Assembly: GCF_003336875.1 (NCBI RefSeq)
Contig: NZ_QGNJ01000005.1
Span: 1-64,000, forward strand
Source of the DNA: Oleisolibacter albus
Lineage (GTDB): Bacteria; Pseudomonadota; Alphaproteobacteria; Azospirillales; Azospirillaceae
Reading direction: 5' to 3'
Length of the DNA: 64,000 nucleotides
In this document: one piece after another, positions 1-8,177 of the stretch
How positions within the stretch are numbered: the first letter of the stretch is position 1
How the letters are laid out: every line of letters starts with the position of its first letter
Program-made: the position numbers and the translations under genes
Notes under the pieces: model-generated
Seen by the model: only the letters and a program-made list of their open reading frames with translations
What the model was told of the DNA's origin: nothing
The model's database searches: none

Positions 1-326
1 CGGCCTTCCTGGCCTATGTGGAGCAGGTGCTGGCGCCGACGCTGGCGCGGGGCGACGTGGTGGTGATGGACAATCTGCCGGCCCACAAGCTGGCCGGCGT
101 GCGCGACATCATCGAGCGGACCGGGGCCGAACTGCGCTACCTGCCGCCCTACAGCCCCGACTTCAACCCCATCGAGATGGCCTTCTCCAAGCTCAAAAGC
201 CTGCTGAAGAGGGCGGCGGCCAGAACCAAAGAGGACCTTTGGCAGGCCATCGCCACCAGCATCGATGCCTTCACCCCAACTGAATGCCAAAACTACTTTG
301 CCGCTGCGGGATATGACCTCGATTGA
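1..326 (+). CDS. IS630-family transposase, C-terminal part (5' end outside window)
   Basis: The reading frame is open from the window edge and ends at a TGA at 324-326. The visible ~107 residues are the second half of a DDE transposase of the IS630/Tc1 type. The segment [10 protein letters not shown] carries the second catalytic Asp, and [16 protein letters not shown] carries the third acidic residue in the usual NPIE context. The stop is followed by a short AT-richer stretch (AAGGAAAACGCTCTAG) that may be the right end of the element. The left end, the first catalytic Asp and the terminal inverted repeat partner are not visible, so I cannot tell whether the element is intact. Confidence 0.85.
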   Translation, partial: AFLAYVEQVLAPTLARGDVVVMDNLPAHKLAGVRDIIERTGAELRYLPPYSPDFNPIEMAFSKLKSLLKRAAARTKEDLWQAIATSIDAFTPTECQNYFAAAGYDLD

Positions 327-416
327 AAGGAAAACGCTCTAGGACCGGGCCCGCCCCCGTTGCAGGACGGCACGCCGGCGCTTCGCCGCCACTCGGTCGC
401 CGCCAGTCGGTCGCCG

Positions 417-818
417 TCAGTCGGTCAAGGTGTGGGTGACGGAGGTGGCACCGTCGGTGGTGACGACGAAATAGCCGGCCGTGACGTGTCCACGGGCCTC
501 GCACGCCGCGTCGCCACGGATGCGGAAATCCTTGGCGTCGATGCAGAACGGATATTCCCCGGCCCAGCCGGCCGCCCCGGGCGTCAAGGGTCGGGCATAG
601 AGGTAATAATCGGCCTGGGTCAGGTCGGTCTCGATCACCGTGGCACAGGCCCCGGGCTTGATCTGCCACCAGCCACGGGACAGCCAGCCCTCCGCCTCTT
701 CCGCCCCGACGGCGACCCGCACCGTGTCGCTGCTCTTGTTGCAGACCGTCAGCCGGGCCTCCGCCGGCGACACCGGCAGCAGCAGCGCCGCCAGTCCCAC
801 AAGTATGATCCCGCGCAC
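417..818 (-). CDS. DUF1036 family exported protein
   Basis: This is a 133-residue protein with a cleavable signal peptide (hydrophobic core GIILVGLAALLL, then SPAEA) followed by a DUF1036 domain (LTVCNKSSDTVRVAVG, then WW, and paired Cys residues). DUF1036 proteins are small periplasmic or membrane-associated proteins of unknown function, common in alphaproteobacteria. I chose the GTG at 818 because GGAG lies six bases upstream and it places the signal peptide at the N-terminus. The longer open frame up to 932 would overlap the end of smpB and add a charged tail before the signal peptide. It lies downstream of smpB on the same strand with a 71-bp gap. Confidence 0.8.
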   Translation of the reverse strand: MRGIILVGLAALLLPVSPAEARLTVCNKSSDTVRVAVGAEEAEGWLSRGWWQIKPGACATVIETDLTQADYYLYARPLTPGAAGWAGEYPFCIDAKDFRIRGDAACEARGHVTAGYFVVTTDGATSVTHTLTD

Positions 819-889
819 CGGCAGCTCCGATCGACCGTGGCAGCACCGGGCCAGGATACGCCGGCAGAAGGCTGCGCGGAAGTGGTGGA

Positions 890-1366
890 TCAGCCGCGGG
901 CCCGCATCAGTCGGGCCTTGTCGCGCTGCCAATCGCGCTCCTTCTCCGCCTCGCGTTTATCGCCCTTCTTCTTGCCCTTGGCGATGCCGATCTCGACCTT
1001 GGCCTTGCCGCGGTCGTTGAAATAGATCGACATGGGAATCAGGGTCATGCCCTCGCGCCGGACGGAATTCAGCAGCCGGACCAGCTCGCGCTTGCGCACC
1101 AGCAGCTTGCGTGGACGCTTGGTCTCATGCTGGAAGAACTGCCCGGCCTGCTCGTACTCCGGGATATAGGCGTTGACCAGGAACAGCTCGCCATTCACCT
1201 CGCCGGCATAGGACTCGGCAATGCTGGCCTTGCCGGCGCGCAGCGACTTCACCTCGGTGCCGTGCAGCATGATGCCGGCCTCGAGCGTGTCTTCGATAAA
1301 ATAGTCGAACCGTGCCCGCCGGTTCTGCGCGGCGAGGCGATTCGGCGCGGAGTCTGCGCGGGACAT
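890..1366 (-). CDS. smpB: SsrA-binding protein SmpB
   Basis: This 158-residue protein binds tmRNA and delivers it to stalled ribosomes for trans-translation. The sequence shows the SmpB fold throughout: [18 protein letters not shown], the GTEVKSLR motif, the [20 protein letters not shown] block and a Lys/Arg-rich C-terminal tail ([22 protein letters not shown]) that folds along the decoding channel. Length is normal for the family. It starts 25 bp after the dapA stop on the same strand, and dapA-smpB is a common pairing in alphaproteobacteria, so co-transcription is likely. AAAAGG precedes the ATG. Confidence 0.97.
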   Translation of the reverse strand: MSRADSAPNRLAAQNRRARFDYFIEDTLEAGIMLHGTEVKSLRAGKASIAESYAGEVNGELFLVNAYIPEYEQAGQFFQHETKRPRKLLVRKRELVRLLNSVRREGMTLIPMSIYFNDRGKAKVEIGIAKGKKKGDKREAEKERDWQRDKARLMRARG

Positions 1367-1391
1367 GGACTTGGAACCTTTTCTTAAGCTA

Positions 1392-2267
1392 TCAGCTCAA
1401 CAATCCCGCCTGCACCATCGCGTCGCGGACCTGGGGACGGGCCGCCTCGCTGCAGGGCACCAGGGGCAAACGCACATCCGCCGTACATTTGCCGAGCAGG
1501 CTGGCGGCGTATTTCACCGGGGCCGGGCTGGTTTCGACGAAGAGGGCATGATGCAGCGGCATCAGCAGATCGCGGATACGGGCCATCTCCACCAGGTCGC
1601 CACGGCTCCAGGCGTCCTGCATCTGGGCGCAGAGGGCCGGCGCGACGTTGGCCGTCACCGAGATGCAGCCGACGCCGCCCTGGGCATTGAAGGCCGTTGC
1701 CGTGGCATCCTCGCCCGAGAGCTGGCAGAACTCCGGACCGATCTCCACCCGCGTGCGCAGCGGCCGGGCCAGATCGCCGGTGGCATCCTTGACGCCGACG
1801 ATGTTCGGCAGCTTGGCCAGCCGCGCCATGGTCGCAACGCTGATATCCACCACGCTGCGGCCGGGGATGTTGTAGACGATAATGGGAAGATCGACGGCGT
1901 CGTTGATCGCCTTGAAGTGCTGGTACAGCCCCTCCTGCGACGGCTTGTTGTAGTAGGGCGCCACCACCAGCGCCGCATCGGCGCCCACCTGCTTGGCATG
2001 TTTGGTGAGTTGAATGGCTTCTTCCGTGCTGTTGGATCCGGACCCGGCAATGACCGGAACCCGCCCCTTGGCCACCTCGACGGCCAGAGCGACCACCAGA
2101 CGGTGCTCCTCATGACTGAGCGTCGGCGATTCCCCGGTGGTGCCGACGGGGACCACCCCGTGCGTACCCTGTTTGATCTGCCAGTCCACGAAGTCCTGGA
2201 AAGCGCGCTCATCCACCGTCCCGTCCCGGAAGGGCGTGATCAGTGCGACGATAGACCCCCTGAACAT
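1392..2267 (-). CDS. dapA: 4-hydroxy-tetrahydrodipicolinate synthase
   Basis: This 291-residue class I aldolase condenses pyruvate with aspartate semialdehyde in lysine and meso-diaminopimelate synthesis. Diagnostic segments are visible: [14 protein letters not shown] (pyruvate-carboxylate binding and catalytic Thr), [10 protein letters not shown] (active-site Tyr) and [11 protein letters not shown] with the Schiff-base Lys. Length is typical. Only 24 bp separate its ATG from the divergent slt ATG, so each promoter must lie close to or inside the other gene. It leads into smpB on the same strand. Confidence 0.97.
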   Translation of the reverse strand: MFRGSIVALITPFRDGTVDERAFQDFVDWQIKQGTHGVVPVGTTGESPTLSHEEHRLVVALAVEVAKGRVPVIAGSGSNSTEEAIQLTKHAKQVGADAALVVAPYYNKPSQEGLYQHFKAINDAVDLPIIVYNIPGRSVVDISVATMARLAKLPNIVGVKDATGDLARPLRTRVEIGPEFCQLSGEDATATAFNAQGGVGCISVTANVAPALCAQMQDAWSRGDLVEMARIRDLLMPLHHALFVETSPAPVKYAASLLGKCTADVRLPLVPCSEAARPQVRDAMVQAGLLS

Positions 2268-2291
2268 AGCGATATCCCTCGGCCAGATCTC

Positions 2292-4304
2292 ATGAAGCGG
2301 CGAACCTTAGCGGTGTCATTTGGGCGAAACAAGGGCTCCCTGCGCGCCCTTGCCGCCTCCCTCCTCTTCCTTGCCTGGACAGGCACCGGCACGCCGGCGC
2401 TGGCCGCCCTCGGCACGGAGGACGTACAGATCTACCGGCAGGCGCTGCGCGCCGCCGATGGCGGCCGCCTGGACGAGGCAGAGCGCATCGCCCGGCAGGC
2501 CCGGGAAAACCTGCCGGAAAAGCTCATCCGCTGGATGGACCTGACCCGGCCGGAAACCGATGCCAGTTGGGAGGAGTTGAACCGCTTCCTCAAAGACAAT
2601 CCAACCTGGCCCAATCTTGCGGCCATCCGCCGCAATGCCGAAACCCGGATGCCGGCCCTGCCCTGGAAGGAGGTGCGGACCTGGTTCGAGGCGCATCCGC
2701 CCCTGACCACCATCGGCTTCACACGCTATGTCGATGCGCTGATGGAGACCGGGGCCAGCGACAAGGCCATCGACCTGGTGCGCAAGCGCTATGTGAGCGG
2801 CAGTTTCGGCGCCGTGGAGGAGAAGGACTTCCGCCAGCGCTATGTCGCGCTGCTGCGGCCGCACGACCATTGGGCCCGGCTGGACCGGCTGCTGTGGGAC
2901 GGGGACGGCGTGACCGCCAAGCGGATGATGCCGCTGGTCGATCCGGGGCATCAGGCCCTGGCCCTGGCCCGTCTGGCGCTGGCGGACATGGCGCCCGGTG
3001 TCGAAGCCGCCCTGCGCAAGGTTCCGGCCAAGCTGCAGGCCGATCCCGGCCTGCTGTACGAACGGACCCGGTGGCGCCGGCGCAAGGACCAGGATGCCGG
3101 GGCCCTGGAGATCCTGATCAAGCCGCCCAAGGACATGGGCCGGCCCGAGGCCTGGTGGACCGAACGCCACATCATGGCCCGGCGGCTGATGGAACAGGGC
3201 CAATATGGCCGCGCCTACCAGCTGGCCGCCGCCCACGGCACCGGTGACGGTCTGGCCTTCGCCCAGGCGGAGTTCCTGGCCGGCTGGCTGAGCCTGCGCT
3301 TCCTGAAGAAGCCGGAGCAGGCGCTGAAGCATTTCGAGACCCTGTTCCGCGGCACCTCCAGCCCCATCAGCCGCTCACGCGGGGCCTATTGGGCCGGCCG
3401 CGCCCTGGATGCCATGGGCAACCAGGAACGGGCACGGCAATGGTACGAGGCGGCCATGTCCTACAACAGCACCTTCTACGGGATGCTGGCCGTGGACCGG
3501 CTGGGACTGGCGGCAGGAGCGGCGCCGGTGACGGAGACCGCCGTGGCCCCCGAGGCCGAAAGAGCATTCGAACGCAACGAACTGGTCCGTCTGGCCAAGA
3601 TGCTGCACCGGATCGAGGGCAGTGACAGCCGGCGCCTGGAGCTGTTCCTGCGCCGGCTGAGCGGTACGGCCCTGTCGGCCGACAATTTCCGCCTGACCGC
3701 GGCGCTGGCTGCCGAGCTGGACCGCCCGGATCTGGCGGTGTGGACGGCGCGGCAGGCGCTCCAGGACGGGTTCGTCGTCTATACCGCCGGCTATCCCCTG
3801 CTGGAGCGTGGCGTGGCCGCCAAACCGGAAGCCGGGCTGATCCACGCCATCACCCGCCAGGAAAGTTCGTTCGATGCCGGCGCCGTCAGCCCGGCCGGCG
3901 CCCGCGGCCTGATGCAGCTGATGCCGGCCACGGCGCAGCATGTGGCCAAGGGGCTGGGGCTGAAGCACAGCCACGACCGGCTGACCAGCGATCCCACCTA
4001 CAACCTGCAACTGGGGGCCAGCTTCCTGCAGGATCTGGTGGACCGTTACAACGGCTCCTATGTGCTGGCCATCGCTGCCTACAATGCCGGTCCCGGACGT
4101 GTATCGGGATGGCTGACATCCTTTGGCGACCCGCGCGACCCCGGCGTCGACCCCGTGGACTGGATCGAGACCATCCCGATCTATGAGACCCGGAACTATG
4201 TGCAGCGTGTTCTGGAGAATCTGCACCTGTACCGGGCTCGGCTGAAGCAGTCGCCGGTGCCGATGACGGTCGATCTCAAGCGCGGCGCGGATGGCAATGG
4301 CTGA
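2292..4304 (+). CDS. slt: Soluble lytic murein transglycosylase (Slt70 type)
   Basis: This 670-residue periplasmic enzyme cleaves peptidoglycan glycan strands with formation of 1,6-anhydro-MurNAc ends. A signal peptide is present (basic start, then [16 protein letters not shown], then ALA). An alpha-superhelical TPR-like U domain follows, up to about residue 480. The C-terminal SLT domain contains [15 protein letters not shown] with the catalytic Glu near residue 523, [12 protein letters not shown] and [10 protein letters not shown]. The open frame extends far upstream through dapA, but the ATG at 2292 gives the signal peptide directly and avoids overlap with divergent dapA. Confidence 0.94.
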   Translation: MKRRTLAVSFGRNKGSLRALAASLLFLAWTGTGTPALAALGTEDVQIYRQALRAADGGRLDEAERIARQARENLPEKLIRWMDLTRPETDASWEELNRFLKDNPTWPNLAAIRRNAETRMPALPWKEVRTWFEAHPPLTTIGFTRYVDALMETGASDKAIDLVRKRYVSGSFGAVEEKDFRQRYVALLRPHDHWARLDRLLWDGDGVTAKRMMPLVDPGHQALALARLALADMAPGVEAALRKVPAKLQADPGLLYERTRWRRRKDQDAGALEILIKPPKDMGRPEAWWTERHIMARRLMEQGQYGRAYQLAAAHGTGDGLAFAQAEFLAGWLSLRFLKKPEQALKHFETLFRGTSSPISRSRGAYWAGRALDAMGNQERARQWYEAAMSYNSTFYGMLAVDRLGLAAGAAPVTETAVAPEAERAFERNELVRLAKMLHRIEGSDSRRLELFLRRLSGTALSADNFRLTAALAAELDRPDLAVWTARQALQDGFVVYTAGYPLLERGVAAKPEAGLIHAITRQESSFDAGAVSPAGARGLMQLMPATAQHVAKGLGLKHSHDRLTSDPTYNLQLGASFLQDLVDRYNGSYVLAIAAYNAGPGRVSGWLTSFGDPRDPGVDPVDWIETIPIYETRNYVQRVLENLHLYRARLKQSPVPMTVDLKRGADGNG

Positions 4305-4316
4305 GACGGTCCGGCA

Positions 4317-4368
4317 TTCTCGGGGCTTGCGCCGGATGGACTACCCCGTTCGGCGCAAGCCCCGAGAA
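4317..4368. terminator. Perfect 18-bp hairpin after slt
   Basis: Bases 4317-4334 and 4351-4368 are exact reverse complements (core CTCGGGGCTTGCGCCG), with a 16-base loop. It begins 12 bases after the slt stop, so it is probably an mRNA-end or terminator structure. No U-run follows on either strand, so factor-independent termination is not clearly supported. A small palindromic repeat element is the alternative. Confidence 0.5.
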
Positions 4369-4553
4369 AAGCTACAGTCGAAGCCCATTTTCACAAAGGC
4401 TTCCCTGAGTCTGTGCCATACGTTTCGGGTTAGCGCCAAAGATGAGGGGACATGAAAAAGCCCCTTTACCACTCCTTAACTGGGCAGGGATGTAGATGGC
4501 CCTGCGTTCCGAATGCTGTCAGCAGCATCAACCAGTGACCAAGGGGCAGATCT

Positions 4554-4784
4554 ATGCGCGGCGTTGCAATCGAGTCCGAAATCCGGCGTGCGGCCTATAT
4601 CCATGCCAGCCTGCTGGACTCGTTCATTGCGCTGACGGAAGCCGAACTGGCCGGGCATGATTCCGGCTTCATCGCCGAAAGCCTGCAGGAGCTGCTGGAG
4701 ACCCTGCGCAGCGAACGCAGGGCCTATGGCAGCATCGGCGGCGTCATGGCGGTGCCGATGCCGGTCATCGAAAACGCCGCCTGA
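4554..4784 (+). CDS. Small conserved-type hypothetical protein, 76 aa
   Basis: This 76-residue protein has AGGGGCAG five bases before its ATG and uses the high-GC codons of its neighbours, so it is probably expressed. It is predicted mostly helical: an N-terminal amphipathic stretch (ESEIRRAAYIHASLLDSFI), then ESLQELLETLRSERR, and a short hydrophobic end. There is no signal peptide, Cys or recognisable motif. It stands alone between slt and the convergent DUF2934 gene. I do not recognise the family. Confidence 0.55.
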   Translation: MRGVAIESEIRRAAYIHASLLDSFIALTEAELAGHDSGFIAESLQELLETLRSERRAYGSIGGVMAVPMPVIENAA

Positions 4785-4817
4785 AACGCAGCGCCGGTCT
4801 GCCGACGGATCCGGCGG

Positions 4818-5249
4818 TCAGGCTTCGCCTTTTCCCTCCGGTCTGGCCGGCACGCGCCGCGTGGCGGGTCCTTGCCTGCTCCCCGCGTCCGCCTCGATTC
4901 CGGATGCCGGCGCTTCCGCCGCAGGCACAGCGCCCGACGGCGTCCGGCTTGCCCCCGTGCGGCCGCGGCCGCGCGGCCGCGGGCCGGCCGGGTCGGCCTC
5001 GCCGCTCCCCTGGTCCGACGCCGCCGACCGCCCCCGACGGGCCGGAGCCGCCTCCGTTCCCTCCGTCTGCGGCCCGTCCCCGGACACTGTGCTCACGGTC
5101 TCTGCACCGGTGTCGGCGCCCCCTTCCCCTTCGGCGAGAACCTCCTCCCGCGCCCTGGCCCAATGCTCGTCCTGCCGGCCATCCGGGCAACCTTCGCGTT
5201 GCCAGATGTCATAGGCCCGCTGCCGGATTTGCGCATCCAGATCAGTCAT
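4818..5249 (-). CDS. DUF2934 domain protein with disordered tail
   Basis: This 143-residue protein begins with a short DUF2934 domain (residues 1-35, TDLDAQIRQRAYDIWQREG then GRQDEHWARAREE), a small module of unknown function frequent in alphaproteobacteria. The rest is low-complexity, rich in Ala, Gly, Pro, Arg and Glu, and probably disordered. The ATG at 5249 puts the domain at the extreme N-terminus, as is usual, with a GGGG-containing ribosome site upstream. The longer frame to 5420 has no support. Direction is convergent with the small gene at 4554-4784. Confidence 0.75.
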   Translation of the reverse strand: MTDLDAQIRQRAYDIWQREGCPDGRQDEHWARAREEVLAEGEGGADTGAETVSTVSGDGPQTEGTEAAPARRGRSAASDQGSGEADPAGPRPRGRGRTGASRTPSGAVPAAEAPASGIEADAGSRQGPATRRVPARPEGKGEA

Positions 5250-5713
5250 GCTGTTGCCCCGTGGTTGGCCTGTTATCCTTGCGCCCTCTAACGGCGCGAG
5301 TGCGCCAGGGTTCCACCGGCCCCTCCGATCCCGGAGCGCAACCGCACGTCCTCCGAGTCGGCGCCAGATCGACGCCCCGGCCCGCGCCGGTGGCGCAGAA
5401 GATCCCGGAACTGCGCGCATAAGGTGATGACAAGCCGCATATCCCGGCGCATCATATCAGTTCATGCCGTGCTTGCACGCGATAGAGGGGGCAAGACCTC
5501 TGCGTGTGCATGGAAGCTATGGACAGACGGCTGTGGCGGCTTCATCCTCGCACACGATAGTATGTGATTCATGACAGCGGCCCGCCCTCTGTCGGCCGGA
5601 CGCACCTCCAAGGGTTGTGCAGCACCGAATTTTCACATACGCATTCAGCCAATTCCGCCCTGCAGGAAGAACAGAGTGGCTGCAGCGGTGCAATATGGAG
5701 GCTTTAGGTTTCT
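5250..5713. other. Intergenic region before the XRE regulator
   Basis: This 464-bp stretch has no convincing coding frame. It is the divergent control region for the DUF2934 gene and the XRE regulator. AT-richer segments near 5560-5580 and 5625-5660 could hold promoters, but I see no match good enough to call. GGAGG at 5697-5701 is the likely ribosome site for the XRE gene, although its spacing of 12 bases is long. Confidence 0.4.
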
Positions 5714-6355
5714 ATGCCGAGAAGAAGCAAGAACGTAGCGGTTGCCGCTTTGGAATCATCGATTGAGAACCATGTGGCGAGCCGCATACGTCTCCGCCGT
5801 GGTCTCCTGGGCATGAGTCAGTCCGACCTTGCCAAGTCCCTGGGTATCACATTCCAGCAGGTGCAGAAGTACGAGCGCGGTTCGAACCGTGTCTCGGTCG
5901 GCAAGCTGTATCGACTTGCCGAGATCCTGGACGTGCCTCTGACCTTCTTCTTCGACGGGCTGGATCTGCCCGACCTGAAGCGGCCGCCGGAATCCTTTGC
6001 CATGACCGAGGATGGCCAGAACCCCATCCTGTCGCGGCGCGAGCTCGATCTGCTGCGGGCGTGGAAATCCTCCCCCGACGAGATCGCCGACGCCGTCGCC
6101 TCGCTGCTGCGCTCCGTATCCTCCATGGCGGACTTCACTGAGGACACGCCGGCCCCGGTTTCCGTGGCCACGGACGCCGCTGCCCCCGTGATCGCCGAAG
6201 CGGTCAGCGCACCGGTGAAGGCGAAGCCCGGACGGCCGGCCAAGGCCGCCGCCGCCGCAGGGGCCGCAGCCGCGGCCGGCGGATCCCGCCGTCGCCGCGG
6301 TGCGGTCTGGGACCCGGCCGACATCCGCAACTATGACGACCGCGACAAGGACTGA
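5714..6355 (+). CDS. XRE/Cro-family transcriptional regulator with Ala-rich tail
   Basis: This 213-residue protein has an N-terminal lambda-repressor-type helix-turn-helix at about residues 20-78 (IRLRRGLLGMSQSDLAKSLGI, FQQVQKYERGSNRVSVGKLYRLA). The FFDGLD linker is typical of a large alphaproteobacterial XRE group. A second helical segment (SRRELDLLRAWKSSPDEIADAVASLLRSV) may mediate dimerisation. The last ~80 residues are Ala/Pro-rich and include KPGRPAKAAA, which resembles an AT-hook, and a basic GGSRRRRG patch. Its target is unknown. A strong terminator follows at 6418-6447, so it is monocistronic. Confidence 0.85.
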   Translation: MPRRSKNVAVAALESSIENHVASRIRLRRGLLGMSQSDLAKSLGITFQQVQKYERGSNRVSVGKLYRLAEILDVPLTFFFDGLDLPDLKRPPESFAMTEDGQNPILSRRELDLLRAWKSSPDEIADAVASLLRSVSSMADFTEDTPAPVSVATDAAAPVIAEAVSAPVKAKPGRPAKAAAAAGAAAAAGGSRRRRGAVWDPADIRNYDDRDKD

Positions 6356-6417
6356 TCCGCCGGAAAGCCATGGCGCAACGGCCATGGCCCTGGTGTCAGG
6401 GTTCCAAAGCGTTCACA

Positions 6418-6447
6418 GGGCGGCTCTCCCGGAGCCGCCCATTTTTT
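6418..6447 (+). terminator. Rho-independent terminator of the XRE gene
   Basis: A 9-bp GC stem (GGGCGGCTC / GAGCCGCCC, 6418-6426 and 6432-6440) with a 5-base loop is followed by ATTTTTT. This is a classical factor-independent terminator about 60 bases after the XRE stop, and it separates that gene from thiM. Confidence 0.92.
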
Positions 6448-6614
6448 CGGCATCGTTCCAGACACCCATGCCGGCGGCGCCGGGCTGCATCACCTTGCCC
6501 CCTTCCCCCGCAGCCCCCACCCTTGAGAAGACCAGCAGGACAACGCCCCGCCCTCATGCGGCCGGTGCTCATCCGACCGGTGACCGCGGGGGCGTCCCCG
6601 CCGCAGGAGACATC

Positions 6615-7424
6615 ATGGCTTCGCACAATACTGCCTCCGATCAGGCTGCCGACCTTCTGGCCGCGCTGCGCCAGCGCCGCCCGCTGGTCCAGAACATCAC
6701 CAACTATGTGGCCATGGACCTGTCAGCCAACGGGCTGCTGGCCATCGGCGCTTCGCCCGCCATGGTGCATGCGGTGGAGGAGGCGGCGTCCTTCGCCGTG
6801 CTCGCCGAGGCGCTGGTGGTGAATATCGGCACCCTGTCCGCTGCCTGGGTCGAGGCCATGACCCAGGCGGCCAGGGCCGCGGGCGCCGCCGGCCGGCCCT
6901 GGGTCCTGGACCCGGTGGCCGTCGGCGCCACCGATTTCCGCAACCGCACGGCCCGCGATCTCTGCACCCTGCGCCCGACCGTGATCCGCGGTAACGCCTC
7001 GGAGATCCTGGCCCTGCACCAGCAGGGCCAGGGTGGCGGGCATGGCGTCGATTCCCGGCACAGCAGCGACGAGGCCCGCGAGGTGGCGCGGGATCTGGCG
7101 CGATCCTTGGGCTGCGTCGTCGCCATGACCGGTGCCGTGGATTACGTCACCGATGGCGACCGTCTGCTGGCGGTGGAGAACGGGCACCCGCTGCTGGGGC
7201 TGGTCACCGCCACCGGCTGCACCGTCAGCGCCATCGTCGCCGCCTTTCTGCCCCTGTCCAACGACCCGGTGATGGCCGCGGCGGCGGCCCTGGCCGTGTT
7301 CGGCCTGGCCGGCGAGCAGGCCGCGGCCGGAGCCGCCGGTCCGGGCAGCTTCCGCGTCGGGCTGCTGGACGCGTTGTACCAGCTGACACCGGACGATGTG
7401 CGGACAGGAGCCAGAATCCGATGA
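6615..7424 (+). CDS. thiM: Hydroxyethylthiazole kinase
   Basis: This 269-residue enzyme phosphorylates 4-methyl-5-(2-hydroxyethyl)thiazole in thiamine salvage. Family landmarks are RPLVQNITNYVAMDLSANGLLAIG at the N-terminus, WVLDPVAVGAT, IRGNASEILAL and the C-terminal anion hole with catalytic Cys in LGLVTATGCTVSAIVAAF. Length fits. The ATG at 6615 has AGGAGA four bases upstream. The open frame begins earlier but lacks family similarity. The stop overlaps the thiE start in ATGA, so the pair is translationally coupled. I searched the 5' region for the TPP-riboswitch core and did not find it. Confidence 0.96.
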   Translation: MASHNTASDQAADLLAALRQRRPLVQNITNYVAMDLSANGLLAIGASPAMVHAVEEAASFAVLAEALVVNIGTLSAAWVEAMTQAARAAGAAGRPWVLDPVAVGATDFRNRTARDLCTLRPTVIRGNASEILALHQQGQGGGHGVDSRHSSDEAREVARDLARSLGCVVAMTGAVDYVTDGDRLLAVENGHPLLGLVTATGCTVSAIVAAFLPLSNDPVMAAAAALAVFGLAGEQAAAGAAGPGSFRVGLLDALYQLTPDDVRTGARIR

Positions 7425-8116
7425 GCGGGACCCGGACTGCGCCGCGCCTGCGCCGGCGCCCGTTCAATGCCGGCCTGTATCTGGTCACCGACCGCGCTCT
7501 CTGCCACGGGCGCCCGCTGGTGGAGGTGGTGCAGGCGGCGGTAAGCGGCGGCGCCACCCTGGTGCAGCTGCGCGAAAAGGCCCTGGAGACCCGCCCGTTC
7601 CTGGAACTGGCGCGGGCGTTGAAAGCGGCCTTGCAGGCCAGCGGCGTGCCGCTGATCATCAATGACCGTGTCGATGTGGCCCTGGCCGCCGGTGCCGACG
7701 GGGTGCATGTGGGCCAGGACGACATGCCGGTTGCCGATGCCCGCCGCCTGCTGGGGCCGGACGCCATCATCGGCCTGTCGGTCACCACGCCGGCAGAAGC
7801 GGCGGCCATGGACCCGGCACTGGTGGACTATGCCGCCGTCAGCCCGGTCTTCGCGACCCCGACCAAGGTCACCGAGCGGGTGGCCCCGCCGGAGGACTGG
7901 GCCCGCATCCGCACCCTGGTCGATCGGCCTTTGCTGGCCATCGGCGGCATCCATGCCGGCAATGCCGGGCGGTTGCGGGCGGCCGGGTTCGACGGTATCG
8001 CCGTGGTGTCCGCGCTCTGTGCCGCCGAAGACCCGCGGCAGGCGGCGGCAACGCTGCGCCAGCGGTTCATCCTGGGAGAAGAAGCCCCACGTTTCACCCT
8101 TGACGGGCCGGGATAA
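7421..8116 (+). CDS. thiE: Thiamine-phosphate synthase
   Basis: This 231-residue TIM-barrel enzyme joins hydroxymethylpyrimidine diphosphate and thiazole phosphate to give thiamine phosphate. Signature segments are GLYLVTDR, GGATLVQLREK (pyrophosphate contact), PLIINDRVDVALAAGADGVHVGQDD and a C-terminal phosphate-binding AIGGI. Its ATG overlaps the thiM stop by four bases. No thiD lies beside them, so the HMP kinase must be encoded elsewhere. Confidence 0.96.
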   Translation: MSGTRTAPRLRRRPFNAGLYLVTDRALCHGRPLVEVVQAAVSGGATLVQLREKALETRPFLELARALKAALQASGVPLIINDRVDVALAAGADGVHVGQDDMPVADARRLLGPDAIIGLSVTTPAEAAAMDPALVDYAAVSPVFATPTKVTERVAPPEDWARIRTLVDRPLLAIGGIHAGNAGRLRAAGFDGIAVVSALCAAEDPRQAAATLRQRFILGEEAPRFTLDGPG

Positions 8117-8177
8117 GGGGCTAGACAGACGGGCGGATTACCGCGGACGCGGCGCGCCAACAGAGGAGACGGTCAAG

